64,000 bases of DNA from Brachyspira hyodysenteriae ATCC 27164 (GTDB lineage: Bacteria > Spirochaetota > Brachyspiria > Brachyspirales > Brachyspiraceae): positions 930,001 through 994,000 of the forward strand of contig NZ_CP015910.2 of the NCBI RefSeq assembly GCF_001676785.2. The letters run 5' to 3'. Made by a program: the position numbers and the translations under genes. Shown one piece after another: positions 43,061-52,318 of this stretch; within the stretch, counting starts at the first letter, position 1, and every line of letters starts with the position of its first letter. The notes beneath the pieces were generated by a model. That model saw only the letters and a list, made by a program, of their open reading frames with translations, was not told where the DNA came from and did no database searches.

Positions 43061-43210
43061 TTATTGTAATTCAGGATAAAAAAAAGGAATAAAATTGTTA
43101 AAGATAACAACTTTATTCCTTTTTAAAAAATTCCAAATACATAAATTTAAATAAATAGAATAGGTGTGCAAATAAAAAATTATCTTGTATTTAAGAAATA
43201 TGTTTTTCAT
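43061..43210 (-). CDS. Leader peptide ORF of pyrBC (pyrL-like)
   Basis: A 49-codon frame starts with ATG at 43210 behind AGGATAAAAA and ends TAA at 43061, 30 bases before pyrB. The peptide reads MKNIFLKYKIIFYLHTYSIY, then a middle with LNLCIWNFLKRNKVVIF and ends IPFFYPELQ; it is rich in Phe, Tyr and Ile, so the message is U-rich. It spans the terminator hairpin at 43081-43124, as E. coli pyrL spans its attenuator. Translation of the leader would let the ribosome prevent hairpin formation. Too short to be counted as an ordinary gene; function is in regulation. Confidence 0.65.
   Translation of the reverse strand: MKNIFLKYKIIFYLHTYSIYLNLCIWNFLKRNKVVIFNNFIPFFYPELQ
43073..43124 (-). terminator. 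Attenuator hairpin in the pyrBC leader
   Basis: A 20-bp stem, AAAAAGGAATAAAGTTGTTA against TAACAATTTTATTCCTTTTT (one G-U pair), with a TCTT loop, followed on the minus strand by eight U. It ends about 47 bases before the pyrB start, inside the leader ORF. It is oriented to stop transcription of pyrB, not to end another gene, because the next gene upstream is the divergent dxs. In the plus direction it precedes dxs by more than 230 bases. Confidence 0.85.
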
Positions 43211-43240
43211 TTTTTATCCTATTCTTTATAAATTGAAAGG

Positions 43241-43268
43241 ATTGTATCATGTATATTAAAAAAATCAA
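43241..43268 (-). promoter_or_regulatory. pyrBC promoter
   Basis: On the minus strand TTGATT (43268-43263), a 16-base spacer and TACAAT (43246-43241). The predicted transcription start near 43234 lies about 24 bases before the leader ATG at 43210. Confidence 0.55.
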
Positions 43269-43301
43269 GTATAAATTTGTCATTTATATATTTTTGATAT
43301 A

Positions 43302-43328
43302 TTGAAATAAAATGTTTTATATTATAAT
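43302..43328 (+). promoter_or_regulatory. Candidate dxs promoter
   Basis: TTGAAA (43302-43307), 15 bases and TATAAT (43323-43328), the transcript starting about 25 bases before ATG at 43361. The spacer is short. It is divergent from the pyrBC promoter, and the -35 regions are about 34 bases apart. Confidence 0.4.
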
Positions 43329-43360
43329 ATGAGGCTATAAGTTTAATTATAGGGTTATGT

Positions 43361-45214
43361 ATGTACTTAGAATCTATTAATACTCCTTCTGATATAAAAA
43401 ATTTGGATATAGAGCAATTAAAATCATTATCTTCAGAAATAAGGGAATTTCTAATAAATAATGTGTCTAATACAGGCGGGCATTTAGGAAGCAATTTAGG
43501 AGTAGTAGATTTAACTATAGTACTGCATTATTTATTTGATTCGCCTAAAGATGCTTTTATATTCGATGTAGGGCATCAGTCATATACTCATAAAATTCTC
43601 ACAGGAAGAAAAGATAAATTCAACACTTTAAGAACTTATGGAGGTATATCCGGTTTTCCTAAAAGAATAGAATCTGAGCATGATATTGAAGAAACAGGAC
43701 ATTCATCTACTTCATTATCATTTGCATACGGACTTGCATGTTCTAAAGAGCTTCTTGGACTTAGAGGAGATGTTATAGCTATTATCGGAGATGGTGCTAT
43801 GACTGGGGGAATGGCATTGGAAGCTATGAATAATATTGCCCATACCAATACAGATATAATAATAGTATTGAATAATAATGAAATGTCTATCGGTAAAAAT
43901 ATAGGGGCTGTATCTAAATTTTTAAATACTACATTAAATGATAGTTTAGTTCAGGAAGCATCAGAAAAGGTTAGGGGACTTGTATCTACTTTGCCTTTTG
44001 GAGATATTGCTAATGAATTTATAGATAGAGGAAAAGGAGCTATTAGAACTTTCGTTGCTCCTGGAATAGCTTTCAGGGAAATGGGTTTTAAATATTTTGG
44101 CCCTGTAGATGGTCATAATTTTGAAGATTTAATAAGTACTTTTCAGAAAGTGAAATCTATAAGAGGTCCAAGATTGGTTCAGGTTAATACTATCAAAGGT
44201 AAAGGATACAAGATAGCCGAAGAAAATCCTGCTAAATTTCATGGAATAGGTCCTTTTGATATTGAAACAGGTGAATTAAAAAATAAATCTTCATCAAAAA
44301 CTTTCTCTAATCTTGCTGGTGAATGCATAATTAAAGCAGCTGAAGAAAATAAAAATGTTGTTGCTATAACAGCTGCCATGGAATCCGGTACAGGTTTAAC
44401 TGAATATGCGAAAATTTTTAAAGACAGATTTTTTGATGTTGGTATAGCAGAACAACATGCAATTACTTTTGCGGTTGGGCTTTCTGAAAATGGTATAATA
44501 CCTTTTGTATGTTTATATTCTACATTTCTTCAAAGAGGATATGATCAGGTTATACATGATATTGGTATAATGAATGCTAATGTTAAACTTATGATAGATA
44601 GGGCAGGGCTTGTTCCTGAAGACGGAGATACTCATCAGGGTGTATTTGATGTATCTTTTTTAAGGATCATACCTAATATAGCAATTATGGCCCCTGTAGG
44701 AGAAAAAGATTTTAAAGATATGGTAAAAAAGTCTTTAGAATATAAAGGTCCTACAGTTATGAGATATAATAAATCAGCCGTAAGAGAATTAAAAGCAAAT
44801 ATTGTATCTGATAATTTTGAGATAGGACATGCTCATATTGTAAGAGAATCTAATAAACAAAATAATCTTATAATAAGTTATGGTCCTACACTTATTGATA
44901 TAGTTGATGCTGTAGATGAACTTAATTCTGATTGTTCCATATTAAATCTTTCTACTTTAAAACCTCTTGATGAAGAGACTATTTTAAGTATGATTAGAAA
45001 ATCTGATAAAATTTTAATTATTGAAGAAAGTATTAAAAAAGGCGGAATTGGAAGTTCTATATTAGAATTAATGTCTGATAATGATATATATAAGAGTGTA
45101 AAAATTCATGCTTTGCCTGATAAATTTTTTGAAGTTGCTACAAGAAATCAGCTTTTGAAAATTTATAAATTAGATAAAGAAGGTATAAAAGAAATTATTA
45201 AAAGCTATTTTTAA
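43361..45214 (+). CDS. dxs: 1-deoxy-D-xylulose-5-phosphate synthase
   Basis: Dxs makes DXP from pyruvate and glyceraldehyde 3-phosphate with thiamine diphosphate, starting the MEP isoprenoid pathway and feeding thiamine/pyridoxal synthesis. The 617-residue product has 'TGGHLGSNLGVVDLTI', 'DVGHQSYTHKILTGR', the ThDP motif 'GDGAMTGGMALEAMNN...VLNNNEMSI', 'DVGIAEQHAITFA' with the catalytic Glu, and 'DRAGLVPEDGDTHQGVFD'. Divergent from pyrBC. The ATG follows AGGGTTATGT. It ends four bases before the convergent HD gene, without a terminator in between. Confidence 0.95.
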   Translation: MYLESINTPSDIKNLDIEQLKSLSSEIREFLINNVSNTGGHLGSNLGVVDLTIVLHYLFDSPKDAFIFDVGHQSYTHKILTGRKDKFNTLRTYGGISGFPKRIESEHDIEETGHSSTSLSFAYGLACSKELLGLRGDVIAIIGDGAMTGGMALEAMNNIAHTNTDIIIVLNNNEMSIGKNIGAVSKFLNTTLNDSLVQEASEKVRGLVSTLPFGDIANEFIDRGKGAIRTFVAPGIAFREMGFKYFGPVDGHNFEDLISTFQKVKSIRGPRLVQVNTIKGKGYKIAEENPAKFHGIGPFDIETGELKNKSSSKTFSNLAGECIIKAAEENKNVVAITAAMESGTGLTEYAKIFKDRFFDVGIAEQHAITFAVGLSENGIIPFVCLYSTFLQRGYDQVIHDIGIMNANVKLMIDRAGLVPEDGDTHQGVFDVSFLRIIPNIAIMAPVGEKDFKDMVKKSLEYKGPTVMRYNKSAVRELKANIVSDNFEIGHAHIVRESNKQNNLIISYGPTLIDIVDAVDELNSDCSILNLSTLKPLDEETILSMIRKSDKILIIEESIKKGGIGSSILELMSDNDIYKSVKIHALPDKFFEVATRNQLLKIYKLDKEGIKEIIKSYF

Positions 45215-45217
45215 TAA

Positions 45218-46357
45218 TTATATTTTTATTCTCTTTATATCTCTTAAATATTCTATAAATATATCTGTAATTATAGGATCAAGCATTATTTCTTTTTCCA
45301 AGAAATTTTCTGTCATAAATGATATAGCTTCTTTTGGGGATTTATTCATACTTTTTGTGAGAGTATCATAAACATCAATTACTTCAAGCATTTTTGCAGG
45401 AAGATATGTAAGGCTTTGCAATGTTAATACATCTTTGTAGTCATATGATACTATATATTCTATTTTATGATTAGGATTTCTTCTCAATACTGCTTTATAT
45501 AATTCTGTGAAAAGTCCATAGCCATGACTATAATATTCATGATGTAAAGATACAGTCAATGCAACACCTTCATTTCCTCTCATAAAGTATTTAGCAAAAC
45601 CATAGTCTTTTATAGAATGATTATCTTTTTCTTCATTTTGTATAGGTACATAATCTTTTTCTTTATCTAAAGAAATATCATGCATTAATACTCCTATAGC
45701 AGTTTCTACAATAGTATTGTTTTCTATTTTCCTTACGCCTAATTTTACATTTGAATCTAGTGTATTTACGCTATTAATTAAATTATATCTTTGATATATT
45801 CTTTCTGAGTATTTATAATATGTCTTTTTGAAGTCAATTCTCATTTTATTTGCAGCACCTTGATTAAGTTTCTTATTAAAGAAATTTGTTGCTTCAATTA
45901 TCATAATAAATACTCTGATGCTATGTCCTATTGTAGTATCAGATTTTAAAGCATCTGAATCATTAAACATATTATTTGTTTCATATTCTTTTGTAGATAT
46001 TATCACAGCTATTTCTGATATTAGAAGCTGAAGTATTTTAGATAAATTGTTGACATCATAATCATCATTTTTTAATGTATTATTTTCTTTATCTTTTAAA
46101 TAGTCAAGATACTGTATTCTTAATACAAAGTTTATTTCTAGTAGAATTTTACATATAATATTTGCAGTTTCTACATCTAAAAAGTTTTTACGATAATAAG
46201 TTAATTTTATAATATACTGCCTCATATAGGCTGTAATATCTTTAGTAGACATATTTATTATATTTTCTAATATTTCTTCTTCTTTTTTTGCTATTTCTTT
46301 ATTAGAAGGAATACAATATTTGAATATTTTATAAAATTCTATCGTTTTACTGCTCAA
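45218..46357 (-). CDS. HD-domain protein, HD-GYP-like
   Basis: The 379-residue protein has a helical N-terminal half and a phosphohydrolase-like C-terminal half. 'IGVLMHDISLDKEKDYVPI' gives the HD pair near 240, 'SLHHEYYSHGYGLFTELYKAVLR' near 290-312 resembles HHE-x3-GYP of HD-GYP domains with GYG for GYP, and 'MLEVIDVYDTLTKSM' gives the DxYDxL motif. HD-GYP enzymes hydrolyse cyclic-di-GMP. The diverged GYP motif makes activity uncertain. It follows the FecR gene, spaced 74 bases. Confidence 0.65.
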   Translation of the reverse strand: MSSKTIEFYKIFKYCIPSNKEIAKKEEEILENIINMSTKDITAYMRQYIIKLTYYRKNFLDVETANIICKILLEINFVLRIQYLDYLKDKENNTLKNDDYDVNNLSKILQLLISEIAVIISTKEYETNNMFNDSDALKSDTTIGHSIRVFIMIIEATNFFNKKLNQGAANKMRIDFKKTYYKYSERIYQRYNLINSVNTLDSNVKLGVRKIENNTIVETAIGVLMHDISLDKEKDYVPIQNEEKDNHSIKDYGFAKYFMRGNEGVALTVSLHHEYYSHGYGLFTELYKAVLRRNPNHKIEYIVSYDYKDVLTLQSLTYLPAKMLEVIDVYDTLTKSMNKSPKEAISFMTENFLEKEIMLDPIITDIFIEYLRDIKRIKI

Positions 46358-46431
46358 TGTTCAATCTCTTTAAATTTTTCATTATCCTAAATAGTATATC
46401 GGAATTTTTCGATATAAAATGATTTTATAAA

Positions 46432-47187
46432 TTACCTTTTTATCTCATTAGTAATAATAAATGTAGTTCTATTTTCATTAGTATTACCAACATAATCTAT
46501 ATATGTAATTTCTGCCACAGTATTAGTTTCGGCACTTACCTGATTTTTAATATTATTAATATCTATTTTATCTGGAATAACTGTTTCAACATAAGGCATT
46601 GAAGTTATTTCATTTATAGTATTAGTTAAATCCTGATTAAATTCTATATTTTTTATAGATAGTTTATTTGAATTATCTATATTAGCTTCCATAAATTGAT
46701 TAACCTTAGTGCCGTTTATTTCTCCGTCTCCATATAAAAATTGTGCTTTTGTATTTCCGTCATTATATGTTACAGCTGCTATGCCTGATACTTTAATATT
46801 GGCATTTGAAGTTGAAACTATAATGGAATCAGGTTTAGCATTAGATGAAGATGCAATTAAAAAATCTCCTTTATTTAAATGCAATTTTGTATTTCCTGTT
46901 CTGTCATAAGACTCATCAATATTTAATGATGAATTTTCTTTTACTTTAAAAATGTTATTACTTTCCAAATATGAAGTAAGAGAAGAATTTTGTTCTGTAG
47001 AAATATTATCTTTGCTGAATAATAAATCACCATTTTGTGCAGGTTTAACTATAGCTTTTTGAGATGATATTTTTACTCTTCCTTTTACATCTACAACTTT
47101 CATATATTGATTTGTTTTATAAGCTGACTGCAAGGTAAAAGCTATAGAAAGCATTAATGATATAGAGATAATTTTTTTATTCAACAT
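46432..47187 (-). CDS. FecR-domain protein, secreted
   Basis: The 251-residue protein has a signal peptide (LNKKIISISLMLSIAFTLQSA) and a FecR-type barrel: 'VVDVKGRVKISSQKAIVKPAQNGDLLFSKDNISTEQNSSLTSYLESNNIFKVKENSSLNI', then 'KLHLNKGDFLIASSSNAKPDSIIVSTSNANIKVSG', a common pattern in spirochaete periplasmic proteins. I start it at 47187, with GGAGTTATCT before ATG; a more distant ATG (47199) lacks a site. It follows pbpC at 75 bases and may be in one operon. It is not near sigma/receptor genes, so not iron-signalling. Confidence 0.75.
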   Translation of the reverse strand: MLNKKIISISLMLSIAFTLQSAYKTNQYMKVVDVKGRVKISSQKAIVKPAQNGDLLFSKDNISTEQNSSLTSYLESNNIFKVKENSSLNIDESYDRTGNTKLHLNKGDFLIASSSNAKPDSIIVSTSNANIKVSGIAAVTYNDGNTKAQFLYGDGEINGTKVNQFMEANIDNSNKLSIKNIEFNQDLTNTINEITSMPYVETVIPDKIDINNIKNQVSAETNTVAEITYIDYVGNTNENRTTFIITNEIKR

Positions 47188-47262
47188 AGATAACTCCATT
47201 GATAAATCATATTATACTATTAATATTAACGGTATTATTAAAATTATCAATACTATTTTTTT

Positions 47263-49875
47263 TTACTGTACATATATTTTTACAGTTGAACTTTTAATGA
47301 TTTTACCTTCATCTGTTTTTGCTTCTATATAGAAAGAATAATCACCATGTTTTAAATTCCATCTTATATACTCTTTTTTCAAATCATCAAGATCTGCTAT
47401 TATTTCTTTATTGCAGTATAAATTAGCACTTACAACATTTTTTGGTATATATGAAGATATAAATATATTTTGATATTCTATAGGAAGTGTAGAATCTATT
47501 TTATATACTGAGTTATCAGTAGGTTCTTTTATTGAAAGCCTTTCTTTTATATTATTATTTTGATTATTGTTAATATTTCTATCATATGATGCCAAAGGTG
47601 TATTTACTGCATTTAAATTCATTTGAGGTATTTCTCTTGAATTGTATGCAAAATTATTTTCTATATTATCAATATTTTCTGTAATATTATCAGCACGATT
47701 TTCTAAATTACTGTTTTGATTATTGATAGTGTTTTTCATTCTATTATATGCATATATATTATTAACTTTTGTCCATTCTGCAGTAGGGCGTTCTATTTGC
47801 TGTTCTCTAATCCAGCCATTATATTCACTTGGAAGATTTACAAAAACTTTTTCACTAATAGAACCATCATAATTGGTTTTTATATATAGATTATGCACAT
47901 CGCATTCTTCTTTTGGTACGTTTATATGAGAAAACTCTTCCATTCTAGTTTCTTTGCAGAACTCTCCTCTAAGTTTTCCGCTTATAAGACAAATTTCTCT
48001 TTTTATTATAGTATCTGGTTTATCCCATTTAGTTTCTTTCTGACTTTTATTTAGCATAGTAAATAAATCATAAAGTATAGGAACAGCTCCGTTTCCTCCT
48101 GTTATATTAATCATCTCGCTTCCTGCAAAATCACCTAACCAAATACCAACTATATAATCTTTTGTATAACCTATAGCCCAAGCATCTCTTGAACCTTTTG
48201 AAGTACCTGTCTTTATTGCAATAGAGAAAGGATAAACTATTCCTTTATAACTTCTAAATGAACCCATTCTTGCATTTCTATCAGATAATATACTTGTTAT
48301 TAAATATGCACTTTCTTCAGATATTACTTTTCTTGTAGTTTTTTTAGGTAATCTTATAACTTCTCCGTTAGCTTTTTTTAATGAGGTTATAGAATAATTG
48401 TTTATAAAAGTTCCTGAATTTGGAAATATAGTATATGCTGAAGCTAAATCTATTAAACGCACTTCAGCACTTCCTAAAACTAAAGAATAACCATAATAAT
48501 CAGGATTTTTATCTATAGAACTTAATCCGGATTTCAAAAGTATATTTTGGAAATCTTTGATACTATATCTAGCAAGCCATTTAACTGCTGGTATATTAAG
48601 AGAATTTGCTAATGCATCTCTTATGGTAACAGGACCTCTGTATTTATGATCGAAATTTTCTGGTATATAATCTCCGCCGGGTGAATTTATATGAGTTTTT
48701 ATATCGGCTATAACAGAAGCAGGGGATTCTCCTTTATCAAATAAATATGCATACATAAAAGGTTTTAAAGTACTTCCAGCTTGTCTTAATGCAGTAGCTC
48801 CATTAACAGCTCCATGAGTTTCAGCATCAAAGTAATCCATAGATCCTATCATTGAAAGTACTTCTCCTGTTTTGGCATTGAGTATTACACAGGATATATT
48901 TCTTACATTAAATGTATGAAGCGACTGACTTGAATTGCTTATAACTAATACGGCTTCCTTTTGCATATTATAATCTAATGTTGTTCTTAATTCTGTTACT
49001 CCGGTATATTTTAATTGTTCTAATGATTCTTTTGCATACATTGTAAAATGCGGAGCTTTGAAAGTGTATTTTTCTTTATCATCAAAAATTTTAATTTTTT
49101 CATTTGTGTATTTATTATAATTTTCTTCTGTTATAAAGTTATTATTTTTCATTTCTCCAAGTACATATATTCTTCTTGATTTTAATCTTTCTTCATATTT
49201 ATATGGATTGAATTTTGTACCTGATTTTATTATAGAAGCAAGCATTGCAGATTCATTATTATTCAAATCTTTTGCTTTTTTATGAAAGTATAAATCGCTT
49301 GCTGCACCTACACCATAACAGTTATTTCCAAAAAATACTCTATTTAAATATTCTGTAATTATTTGCTCTTTTGTGAGATTTCTTTCTAATCTTATCGCAT
49401 CTAATGCTTCATAAAATTTATTTATATATGTTCTTTCACGTGGAATAATATTTTTGGCAAGCTGCTGAGTTATTGTACTTCCTCCTGATACTACTTTACC
49501 GCTTATAAGATTTGATAAAAATGCTCTTATTATTGCTTTATAATCTATGCCTTTATGATTAAAGAAATTTTTGTCCTCAGCACTTACAACAGCATTTATT
49601 AAATTCGTAGATAAATCATTATATTTTACTTCCTCAAAAAAACCGCCATGCTCTGGAAATATTGTTGATATTAGTATTGAGTTTCTATCGTATATTTTTA
49701 AAGCTCTTTCTTCATTAGTACGAAGTTCAGTTTCTGAAAAAGGTTTATTGATATACTCTTTGCAGTATTTATAAAAATTATATCCTTTTGGTATGAATAT
49801 AATTGACAGCACTATTAAAGAAGATAATAATATATATATTATAGTTAATGCAGTTCTTCTGATAATTTTTTCCAT
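47263..49875 (-). CDS. pbpC: Penicillin-binding protein 1C (bifunctional transglycosylase/transpeptidase)
   Basis: This 870-residue inner-membrane enzyme polymerises and cross-links peptidoglycan. It has one membrane anchor (about 9-29) and a GT51 domain with 'VVSAEDKNFFNHKGIDYKAIIRA', 'GGSTITQQLAKNI' and 'RVFFGNNCYGVGAAS'. The transpeptidase domain has the Ser of S-x-x-K in 'QAGSTLKPFMYAYLF', S-x-N in 'ANSLNIPAVKWL' and K-T-G-T in 'IKTGTSKGSRDAW'. The C-terminal 'FISSYIPKNVVSANLYCNKE' is the BiPBP_C immunoglobulin-like end, and PBP1C typically shows it. An insertion of low complexity with Asn (about 700-775) precedes it. Confidence 0.87.
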   Translation of the reverse strand: MEKIIRRTALTIIYILLSSLIVLSIIFIPKGYNFYKYCKEYINKPFSETELRTNEERALKIYDRNSILISTIFPEHGGFFEEVKYNDLSTNLINAVVSAEDKNFFNHKGIDYKAIIRAFLSNLISGKVVSGGSTITQQLAKNIIPRERTYINKFYEALDAIRLERNLTKEQIITEYLNRVFFGNNCYGVGAASDLYFHKKAKDLNNNESAMLASIIKSGTKFNPYKYEERLKSRRIYVLGEMKNNNFITEENYNKYTNEKIKIFDDKEKYTFKAPHFTMYAKESLEQLKYTGVTELRTTLDYNMQKEAVLVISNSSQSLHTFNVRNISCVILNAKTGEVLSMIGSMDYFDAETHGAVNGATALRQAGSTLKPFMYAYLFDKGESPASVIADIKTHINSPGGDYIPENFDHKYRGPVTIRDALANSLNIPAVKWLARYSIKDFQNILLKSGLSSIDKNPDYYGYSLVLGSAEVRLIDLASAYTIFPNSGTFINNYSITSLKKANGEVIRLPKKTTRKVISEESAYLITSILSDRNARMGSFRSYKGIVYPFSIAIKTGTSKGSRDAWAIGYTKDYIVGIWLGDFAGSEMINITGGNGAVPILYDLFTMLNKSQKETKWDKPDTIIKREICLISGKLRGEFCKETRMEEFSHINVPKEECDVHNLYIKTNYDGSISEKVFVNLPSEYNGWIREQQIERPTAEWTKVNNIYAYNRMKNTINNQNSNLENRADNITENIDNIENNFAYNSREIPQMNLNAVNTPLASYDRNINNNQNNNIKERLSIKEPTDNSVYKIDSTLPIEYQNIFISSYIPKNVVSANLYCNKEIIADLDDLKKEYIRWNLKHGDYSFYIEAKTDEGKIIKSSTVKIYVQ

Positions 49876-49983
49876 GTATCATATTCTACAGTAAACTTAT
49901 AAATAGTCAAATTGAACAATGTATATAGTTATTTTGTTTATATATATTTATTTTTGTTGAAAATAGTAATTATAAGGTATAAT

Positions 49984-50012
49984 TTGACAATGTTAATAAA
50001 TTTTACTATATT
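49984..50012 (+). promoter_or_regulatory. Promoter of chemoreceptor 1
   Basis: TTGACA (49984-49989), 17 bases and TATATT (50007-50012), 54 bases before the ATG. The same consensus type occurs before the other two chemoreceptors. Confidence 0.7.
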
Positions 50013-50066
50013 ATAGAATATATTGTATAAAAAATATATTCTATAATTATTAAGGGGATTTTTATT

Positions 50067-51905
50067 ATGAAGAAGTTAAATAGCTTAGCATTTAAATTGC
50101 CTTTATCTATAAGTTTTATAAGCGGTTTAATAATAATTGTACTCTTAGTAATTTCATTATTTTTTTCAAGCAGAGGCATTACAGAATCTATAAATGTTGG
50201 ATTTAGAAATACAGTTGAGGGGTATGCTTATTTATTAGATGCTTTAACAGAGGCACAAATGCTTCTTGCTAATTCTTATGCAAGTGATGCTAATATCAGA
50301 AACTATATGATTTTTAGAGATGATATTTATAGCGGATATAGCGGAAGAGATATGACTAATTTTATAGGAAAAAATAGCTATGTAGAAAGTATTTATTTAA
50401 CAGATATAAATGGAAATGTTTTACTAACTACATCAGAAGCTTTAAAAAATAGGAATATGGCAGATATAAGACCTCATTTATGGGCTAAGCTTTCAAAAGG
50501 AGAAAAAGTTGCATTTGGAAGTCCTAGAGAATCCCCTGTTTCAGGTGAAATAACATTGGGTGTTGGTTCTATAATTACAGATTTTACCAATAATACAATA
50601 GGTTATTTAGTAACTACAGTAAAAGGATCTGTTATACATGATAATTATTTTTCAAAAGTTAAATTAGGAAAAACTGGAAGGATAGTTGCTGTTAATGAGA
50701 ATTTTGTAGTTACTATGGATATGGATCCTGCTAATATTAATAAGCCTGCACCTGCTGAATATAAAAATATATTTAATAATGCTTCTGGTGAAGGACCATA
50801 CAGCTATAAAAATGGAAATATCATTAGAATGGGATACTACAAGAAAATGAATGTTCAGCCTTGGATAGTAACTTATGCTATGAATGAAGATGAAATATTT
50901 GAACAGGTAAGAACTACAGTATTGATAAGTATTTTAGTCACTGTTATTTCTATAATTATTTTAGTTGTATTTGTGTTTATGTATGCAAGAAGGATTACAA
51001 AACCTCTTAGAATAGTAGTTGAGGAAGCGAAAGAAATAGAGTCAGGCAGACTCATTATGCATGGAAGAAAAGTTAATAGAAATGATGAAATTGGAGAACT
51101 ATCCCGTTCTTTCCATAATATGAAATATAAACTTATAGAAATAATAGAAACTTCTTTAAATGAATCTAATAGAATGGCTCAGGCTGCTAATAGTCTTGCA
51201 ACAGGAAATAAAGATTTAGCAGAGAAAGCGGAAAGTACTGCTGGAAATCTAGAGGAGACAGGATCATTTATGGAAGAAATAGCTGCTGCAATCACTGTAT
51301 CGATTAATAATTCTGTAAAAGGAAATGAAATGATGAATGATTGTAAAATTGCTATAGAGAATGCGGCTTCAGTAGTAGAAGAGACTGTAAAAAGTATAAG
51401 CGAAGTTAATGCTGATAGTGAAAAAATAAAAAACATTATTAAAGTAATTGAAGGAATAGCATTTCAAACTAACATATTAGCTCTTAATGCGGCAGTAGAG
51501 GCAGCAAGAGCCGGAGATCAAGGTAAAGGTTTTGCTGTAGTTGCAAGCGAAGTTAGAAGTTTAGCACAAAGCAGCCAAGATTCAGCTAAAGATATAACAG
51601 AATTAATAAATCAAGTATATGAAAAAATTAATAGAGCAAATCAGATAGTAGGAAGTCAGGAACAATTATTTGTAGGAATAAAAGAACAGATAGAAGAAAC
51701 AGCGGATACAATAAAAAGTATTACTGAGGCAGCAGTAGAACAAAAAGAAGGTGTATCTCAAGTTAATAGAGCAGTTGAAGAAATGGATACTTTAACTCAG
51801 GAAAATGCAGCTTTAGTTGAAGAGTCTACAGCATCCTCTATGTCATTATATAATGATGCTAAACATTTACAGCAAGTTATCAATTTCTTTAGTATAGAAA
51901 GATAA
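50067..51905 (+). CDS. Methyl-accepting chemotaxis protein 1
   Basis: This 612-residue receptor senses ligands outside the inner membrane and controls CheA. TM1 is near 13-36, a Cache-like periplasmic domain follows to about 275, TM2 is near 285-308, a HAMP domain is near 310-362, and a cytoplasmic signalling domain has the tip '[20 protein letters not shown]' and '[20 protein letters not shown]'. No C-terminal CheR/CheB pentapeptide is present. The ligand is unknown. RBS AAGGGG. Confidence 0.93.
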   Translation: MKKLNSLAFKLPLSISFISGLIIIVLLVISLFFSSRGITESINVGFRNTVEGYAYLLDALTEAQMLLANSYASDANIRNYMIFRDDIYSGYSGRDMTNFIGKNSYVESIYLTDINGNVLLTTSEALKNRNMADIRPHLWAKLSKGEKVAFGSPRESPVSGEITLGVGSIITDFTNNTIGYLVTTVKGSVIHDNYFSKVKLGKTGRIVAVNENFVVTMDMDPANINKPAPAEYKNIFNNASGEGPYSYKNGNIIRMGYYKKMNVQPWIVTYAMNEDEIFEQVRTTVLISILVTVISIIILVVFVFMYARRITKPLRIVVEEAKEIESGRLIMHGRKVNRNDEIGELSRSFHNMKYKLIEIIETSLNESNRMAQAANSLATGNKDLAEKAESTAGNLEETGSFMEEIAAAITVSINNSVKGNEMMNDCKIAIENAASVVEETVKSISEVNADSEKIKNIIKVIEGIAFQTNILALNAAVEAARAGDQGKGFAVVASEVRSLAQSSQDSAKDITELINQVYEKINRANQIVGSQEQLFVGIKEQIEETADTIKSITEAAVEQKEGVSQVNRAVEEMDTLTQENAALVEESTASSMSLYNDAKHLQQVINFFSIER

Positions 51906-52225
51906 TAAATAATATTGCTGCTAACATTAATAATTTATTTATATAATAAAAAATCTCCTTTTGAAATTTATAGTAACTAATATGCATATATTAGAATAAT
52001 CTGATGTAAACTATATTTTTTTATTTGTAAAAATTGACAATATTCTATTACAATTTTTTTTATTAGTTTATTATTCATCATTAAAAAATAATAATAGAAT
52101 AATTTACAATATTGTAGAGATAAATATAAAAATTGTGAATATATAGTAAATTTATTTAACATAATTGCTTAATTAATACATTTCTATTAATAATAATGTG
52201 AAAAAATCAAAAAAATTTTATTTTC
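51906..52225. other. Gap between chemoreceptors 1 and 2
   Basis: About 320 bases of AT-rich sequence with no gene, strong terminator or repeat that I can support. A TTGACA at about 52034 has no clear -10 partner. Confidence 0.5.
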
Positions 52226-52253
52226 TTGACAACTATTTTTTTTTGAATATACT
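52226..52253 (+). promoter_or_regulatory. Promoter of chemoreceptor 2
   Basis: TTGACA (52226-52231), 16 bases and TATACT (52248-52253), 65 bases before ATG. Confidence 0.65.
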
Positions 52254-52318
52254 ACATATATAGGTTTTTGTTTATTTTATCAATCTTTTTTATCTAAAAA
52301 TAATGTTAGGAGTAAATT

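Noticed and set aside
43079-43125. Reading the 20-bp hairpin as an ordinary terminator
   Set aside because: No gene ends there on either strand: pyrB lies downstream on the minus strand and dxs diverges on the plus strand.
43219-43494. A 91-codon minus-strand frame over the dxs start
   Set aside because: It overlaps dxs and the pyr promoter, and lacks an RBS; the true leader ORF is at 43061-43210.
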